A DNA stretch of 64,000 bases from Abscondita cerata (lineage: Eukaryota > Arthropoda > Insecta > Coleoptera > Lampyridae). Within the stretch, counting starts at the first letter, position 1; the number at the start of each line of letters is the position of its first letter. The position numbers were made by a program, and so were the translations under genes. The stretch covers positions 186,001 through 250,000 of the forward strand of contig JALBCR010001089.1 in assembly GCA_030710515.1 (NCBI GenBank), given 5' to 3'. Under the pieces are notes generated by a model. That model worked only from the letters and a program-made list of their open reading frames with translations, was not told where the DNA came from and did no database searches. Below, in pieces: positions 60,666 to 64,000 of this stretch.

Positions 60666-61015
60666 AGATTCTTAAAAAGGTGGAAATATTTGAAAAATAT
60701 AGTAATTTTAAACTTACCTGATGGAATATAAGCTTACCTGTTGATATAAGTGCAAAGCTAATGGCCCTGGTAGCCGATGCTTTAAAACAAACAAAAAAAA
60801 ATAAGAGCGAAATGTTGCATCAGGTGTTCTTTTGTTGCGTGTGTACTTCTATACAAGTTATCTTGGCTTTATCGGTAACGTGTGGTACAAGCATTAAAGA
60901 TATCGCTTAGATAGCGCTTTGCAGTTTAACACACACATGCCGTTACAGTTACTGTTGGCATTTTTCTTAGTTTTTACACGAGATGTCGCAAGACACACAT
61001 TTTACTTTATAATTC

Positions 61016-62350
61016 ATAATGTATGTAAGTGATTGCATTTTTCAACCAAGCTTGCATTTTACAATAGGTCACCATTACACTACATTAATTGTTACTTTAC
61101 TTTAAATACTTTTACTTCACAATAAAAAAAATATTAATACTGTATTGAAATTTAAAATAAACATCATACAACGTTAGGTTTTGGTCACAGCAACTACCGT
61201 TTAGGTATAAATACCTTGGCTAGGAGTTTTATTCATCGTTCTTTGAACCGGACGTGAACCTTAGTTGTGGGTCATTGCCACTACCATAGATTTAGTTACT
61301 AAATATCTTGGTTAGTGGCTTTTTATTCATTGTACTTTGAACAAACATTAACTATTCAGCGCCGTCGAAGATACTTCGAGATTGGTCAAATTTTGGTAAA
61401 TTACTTTTGCAATGCAATTGGACAATCTGATCCAATGACACCACAAACCACCGATAACGTCATCACCATTACCGGGCATCTCGTCCTACAAGCCAGTGCT
61501 AGGATTCGGCCAACACTAGCCGGTGCCACAACTTACCATGCATCTGGTCCTACAAGCCAGTCCCGGCATTGTCAACCCGATCCCATGATACAACCTATCA
61601 AACATTCAACCAATAGCATTTGGACAACCCAATCTAGTGCCCAACTTACTAGGCATCTGGTCCCACAAGCCAGTGCCTGCATTCGGCCAACACAAGCGGT
61701 GCCACTACTTACCAGGCATCTTGTCCTACAAGCCAGTGCCAGCATGACAACCCGATTCAATGACGCATTCAGCTAACACGAGCTGGCGCAACAACCTACA
61801 AAGCATTTGGACAACCCGATCCAGTGCCCAACTTACCAGGCATCTGGTTCTACAAGGCAGTACTAGCATTGGAGAACCCGATCCAGTGACATCAATCACC
61901 AAGCATTTGGTCTTACAGCCAACGCCGATTAAGATAATCAAGCAATGACCAACGGACAACGGGTTATGGAAACCTCAATTTCACCTCAAAATCACCCCAT
62001 ATTCTAATTCAAGCGGACATAATGTTTATAGTAATTAAAATCTACACAAATTTATCAAGCACTTTAATAGTTAAATTCTTTAAAATATTTCGCAAGCAAT
62101 CTTGCAAAAATTTATGTTAGTAATTAATTAACAGCACATTGAGAAAGTTCATAAAGTGATTGCATTTGAACCATGCTTGCATTTTTACAATATGTCACCA
62201 TTACACAACAATAATTGTAACTTTGCATTAAATGCTTCAAATGCTTAATTCACAATGCTAAACGTATAAATACTGTATTGAAATTTAAAATAAACATCAT
62301 AAACGTTAGTTGTTGGTCACTGCCACTATCATATATTCTGGTAGGTTAGT
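61016..62350 (+). repeat. Repeated flank sequence around the retrozyme-like insertion
   Basis: 55650-55759 followed directly by 61009-61200 forms one sequence that is repeated at 62030-62310. Shared tracts are CAAGCACTTTAATAGTTAAATTCTT, split here as CAAGCACTTTAATAG and TTAAATTCTT, then GTGATTGCATTT, CACCATTACAC, ATACTGTATTGAAATTTAAA and ATAAACATCATA. Within 61175-61330 a ~100-base unit (GGTCAYWGCMACTACC ... TTTATTCATYGT.CTTTGAAC) occurs twice. This shows an older, larger repeat into which the small element jumped. Confidence 0.72.
61475..61935 (+). repeat. Minisatellite with ~180 bp higher-order period
   Basis: GGCATCTGGTCCTACAAGCC and close variants occur at 61475, 61540, 61653, 61715, 61840 and 61902. 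Spacings alternate 62-65 and 113-125 bases, so the higher-order unit is about 178-187 bases with two copies of the core. Open frames across it (61315-61776 plus; two on minus) only reflect the repeats. Confidence 0.82.
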
Positions 62351-63819
62351 GCCGCGATTCTTTCTTGGTGTTTAGGCTTGTTAGAAACTTAATATAAATT
62401 GACGACATTCATTAATTATTTATTTGAAATTAATATGGAATACAAAATTACCAAAACTTGACATTACTATTTTACAACTGTTATGAAAATTATAACACTG
62501 ACCATAGGCGTTTGATGTCCTGTCCTTTTTTTAAAACCATTGAATTTGATCTCTCGAAACCAATTAGGTAGGCAACTATTTATACACAACCATTTTATGT
62601 AACTGAATGGTTGTTAGGTTAACAATGTCTTACAGATTAATAAAAAATAATAATCTTAAGAAACAATTTGGAAAGTTTTTTAAAGTTATGAGCAAGTAAG
62701 TTGTAAAAAAGACGTATTGTTGGTATAAAAGTTTTTAAGTCTTCATAAAAAATCTCATTACAAGAGGCTTTGAAATAAAGAATCAAAAATAAGTATTACA
62801 TATTTTTTATTCACATAAAAGTTAAACCAAATATATACAATTAATAAAAGAAATTAATATATTCTGCACTTAAACTTTACATAAATCTGTGCAAGTGCAT
62901 TATTTTAATAATATACCAATTAAAATTGCCGCACATACAAAATATAAATACATCGAGTAAAAATTGGGACGGGAAAATGGGACGGTGCAAATGCGCATTG
63001 CATTAATATACGAAACTAAACAATAATTAGCTATAGCCAGAAGTTTATTAGTTTTGAAATATTTTGTATTAATAGTAGGTACAAAATTATTTTTGATCGC
63101 GAAATTTTCTTTCCACTTATAGTTGGAAAAAATTAATTTCAAACTTTTTTACGAGTTACAATTAGTGTCTAAATGCTAACACTACACTAACAATAAATAA
63201 TATTAAATTTAATAATGGTCACAACTGCTACACAATTTCTATCTAACAAAGTTTATTGGGTTTCTACATTTCTTTGCTGTTAACTATGAGCGTAAAATAT
63301 AAGTAAATATTTGTTTTTGGCGTATTGATTAATTGCTATTATTTTTTGTAAAATTAGGTAAGCGTAGTACTAAATTGTTGATGCTAAGGAGTTTTAATCA
63401 ATATCTTTTTCCGCTGTGCGTATAACAAGCTAAAACTCCCAGTTAATAATTTAAGATTGAAATTCGTTGTAAATTCAACATTAGATATATATCTGACAAC
63501 AAAAATCTTTTACATTTGTACACAGGGGAACTGTTTCATGAACAACCATCTCAAATAATTTATCTCCATTTAAGCAAAGTGAGTGACATGCAACTTTACT
63601 TCACTCCATGTAATCAACATTTCTGTAATGCGCTTTTAAATAAATACCTCCTCTTGGCTCTTGCCTTTAATCCTCTTATTATTTAAGTAAAATTAACAGT
63701 TTTCAACAGCTCTAAATATCTGAATTTTATTCAAAAACATTTACTGTGAAAAACGACATAACTTTTTTGTTTCTAGATGTGCTTAAAATAATATGCGTAA
63801 ATAATCGCACTACTTAAAT
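62351..63819. other. AT-rich stretch, probably 3' UTR of the gene at the right edge
   Basis: No gene recognised. AATAAA signals on the minus strand near 62803 could end a transcript coming from the right edge. The 80-codon minus frame at 62900-63142 has no motif that I recognise. Confidence 0.4.
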
Positions 63820-64000
63820 TCAGCCGAGAACACGACTGAAGAAATAAGGATAAAACGATCGCCTTTGTGGTTTAGTTAAACTTCTTTGTCTATTTGGTCT
63901 GGGTTGTAGTTGAGGAACGGTCTCGACCGTTTCTCCTCCATTGCTGCTAGCTGTACTCAAAAGCACTTGCGACTGCTCAAAAACCAAATCATTACCGACA
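63820..64000 (-). CDS. C-terminal exon of an unidentified gene (partial)
   Basis: The minus-strand frame is open from the window edge to the TGA at 63820-63822, 59 codons. It reads like real coding sequence: a Ser/Thr/Gln-rich start, then VETVPQLQPRPNRQRSL and a basic, aromatic end (RRSFYPYFFSRVLG). GC content is higher than in the surroundings. I do not recognise the protein. The rest would lie to the right of the window. Confidence 0.45.
   Translation of the reverse strand, partial: VGNDLVFEQSQVLLSTASSNGGETVETVPQLQPRPNRQRSLTKPQRRSFYPYFFSRVLG

Larger units (their letters stand above)
56026..60799 (+). mobile_element. Jockey-type non-LTR retrotransposon, nearly full length, frameshifted
   Basis: Flanked by a 13-base target duplication AATAAGAGCGAAA (56013-56025 and 60800-60812). 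The 5' end starts CCCTCAGGGGCC and the 3' end is A-rich (AAAACAAACAAAAAAAA). It has two ORFs in the usual order, a nucleic-acid-binding ORF1 and an ORF2 with endonuclease, reverse transcriptase and a C-terminal Cys/His knuckle, with no RNase H block. These features fit the jockey clade. 4774 bases. The 5' end seems complete, so this was a full-length insertion that has since decayed or is misread at several places. Confidence 0.88.
55994..60827 (+). ncRNA. Type I hammerhead ribozyme interrupted by a retrotransposon
   Basis: Left part, 55994-56025: ACACCT (stem I), T TGATGA (core), GCTC ACAATAA GAGC (stem II, 4 bp with 7-base loop), GAAA. Right part, 60813-60827: TG TTG CAT C (stem III ATG/CAT including the last A of GAAA, then cleavage base C), then AGGTGT, the exact complement of ACACCT. 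The triplet AUC fits the NUH rule. The only departure from the core is U instead of C at position 3, which would weaken or stop cleavage. The insert (56026-60799 plus one duplicated AATAAGAGCGAAA) lies between GAAA and the rest of stem III. Confidence 0.75.
55760..61008 (+). mobile_element. Retrozyme-like element with terminal direct repeats, split by a retrotransposon
   Basis: Terminal direct repeats lie at 55760-55923 and 60864-61008. Both begin TGGCTTTATCGG and end TTTACTTT, with GTGTGGTACAAGCATTAAAG and ACACGAGATGTCGCAAGACA in common. The whole unit is flanked by a 12-base duplication, ATAATTCATAAT (55748-55759, 61009-61020). The undisturbed target sequence is seen in a related copy near 62100-62160. 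Removing the nested retrotransposon leaves about 460 bases: repeat, about 153 internal bases with one hammerhead ribozyme, repeat. This is about 1.5 units of a ~310-base circle, as in metazoan retrozymes (known: tandem copies, type I hammerheads, no protein). No protein is encoded by it. Confidence 0.75.

Noticed and set aside
55760..61008. Reading the 5.2 kb unit as an LTR retrotransposon because of its terminal direct repeats
   Set aside because: The internal protein-coding part is a jockey-type element with its own duplications. The direct repeats belong to a separate small element with 12 bp duplications and no primer binding site seen.
61315..61776. 153-codon frame as a repeat protein
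   Set aside because: Repeats are of DNA (62-65 and 113-125 base spacing, not multiples of three throughout) and the two strands are equally open.

Overview
The window looks like insect nuclear DNA, possibly from a beetle. It is AT-rich, the genes have short introns with GT..AG borders, and transposons of types common in insects are dense. The Paf-AHalpha-like gene has lost catalytic residues, as its fly homologue has. The host genes on the minus strand are Slbp (histone mRNA stem-loop binding protein, 13086-13736), Mo25/CAB39 (five coding exons, 15257-22850, with a 6.4 kb third intron) and a Paf-AHalpha-like SGNH hydrolase (four exons, 26399-27259). On the plus strand is a Ulp1/SENP-type SUMO protease (four coding exons, 33421-46168, with a 10.2 kb third intron). 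Two unidentified minus-strand 3' exon candidates lie at 55379-55556 and at the right edge (63820-64000). The host genes are unrelated cell-maintenance functions: histone mRNA processing, LKB1/STRAD/MO25 signalling, a Lis1-linked hydrolase homologue and SUMO removal.

Most of the rest is mobile DNA. 1-3550 is a tandem array of about 1.04 kb units, each a decayed copy of a non-LTR reverse transcriptase domain. 5037-7660 is a broken RNase H-bearing non-LTR element. 7750-10497 is a pogo-type DNA transposon with a frameshifted transposase and repeated end motifs. The large Mo25 intron holds a long foldback element with a nested MITE (carrying a hammerhead-like core) and a TIR element with 24 bp perfect ends. 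A chimeric U2 snRNA retrocopy with 12 bp target duplications lies at 24842-25017. A Tigger/Jerky-type transposase pseudogene and two copies of a MITE fill 28490-32395.

The Ulp1 intron carries a Mutator-like transposase fragment, a 2.75 kb nested palindrome, a 170-180 bp satellite, a second foldback and a 357 bp direct repeat. Downstream are a Tc1-type fragment, a MITE with 37 bp perfect ends and several more foldbacks.

The most unusual locus is 55748-61020. A jockey-type non-LTR retrotransposon (56026-60799) has inserted into a small element of about 460 bp that has terminal direct repeats, 12 bp target duplications and one type I hammerhead ribozyme. The insertion falls inside the ribozyme core. 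With the insertion and one duplicated copy removed, the three stems of a hammerhead pair correctly. This resembles a metazoan retrozyme.

Conserved exons of Mo25 and Ulp1 each lack two bases in or beside short runs of one base. I read these as sequence errors rather than gene death.
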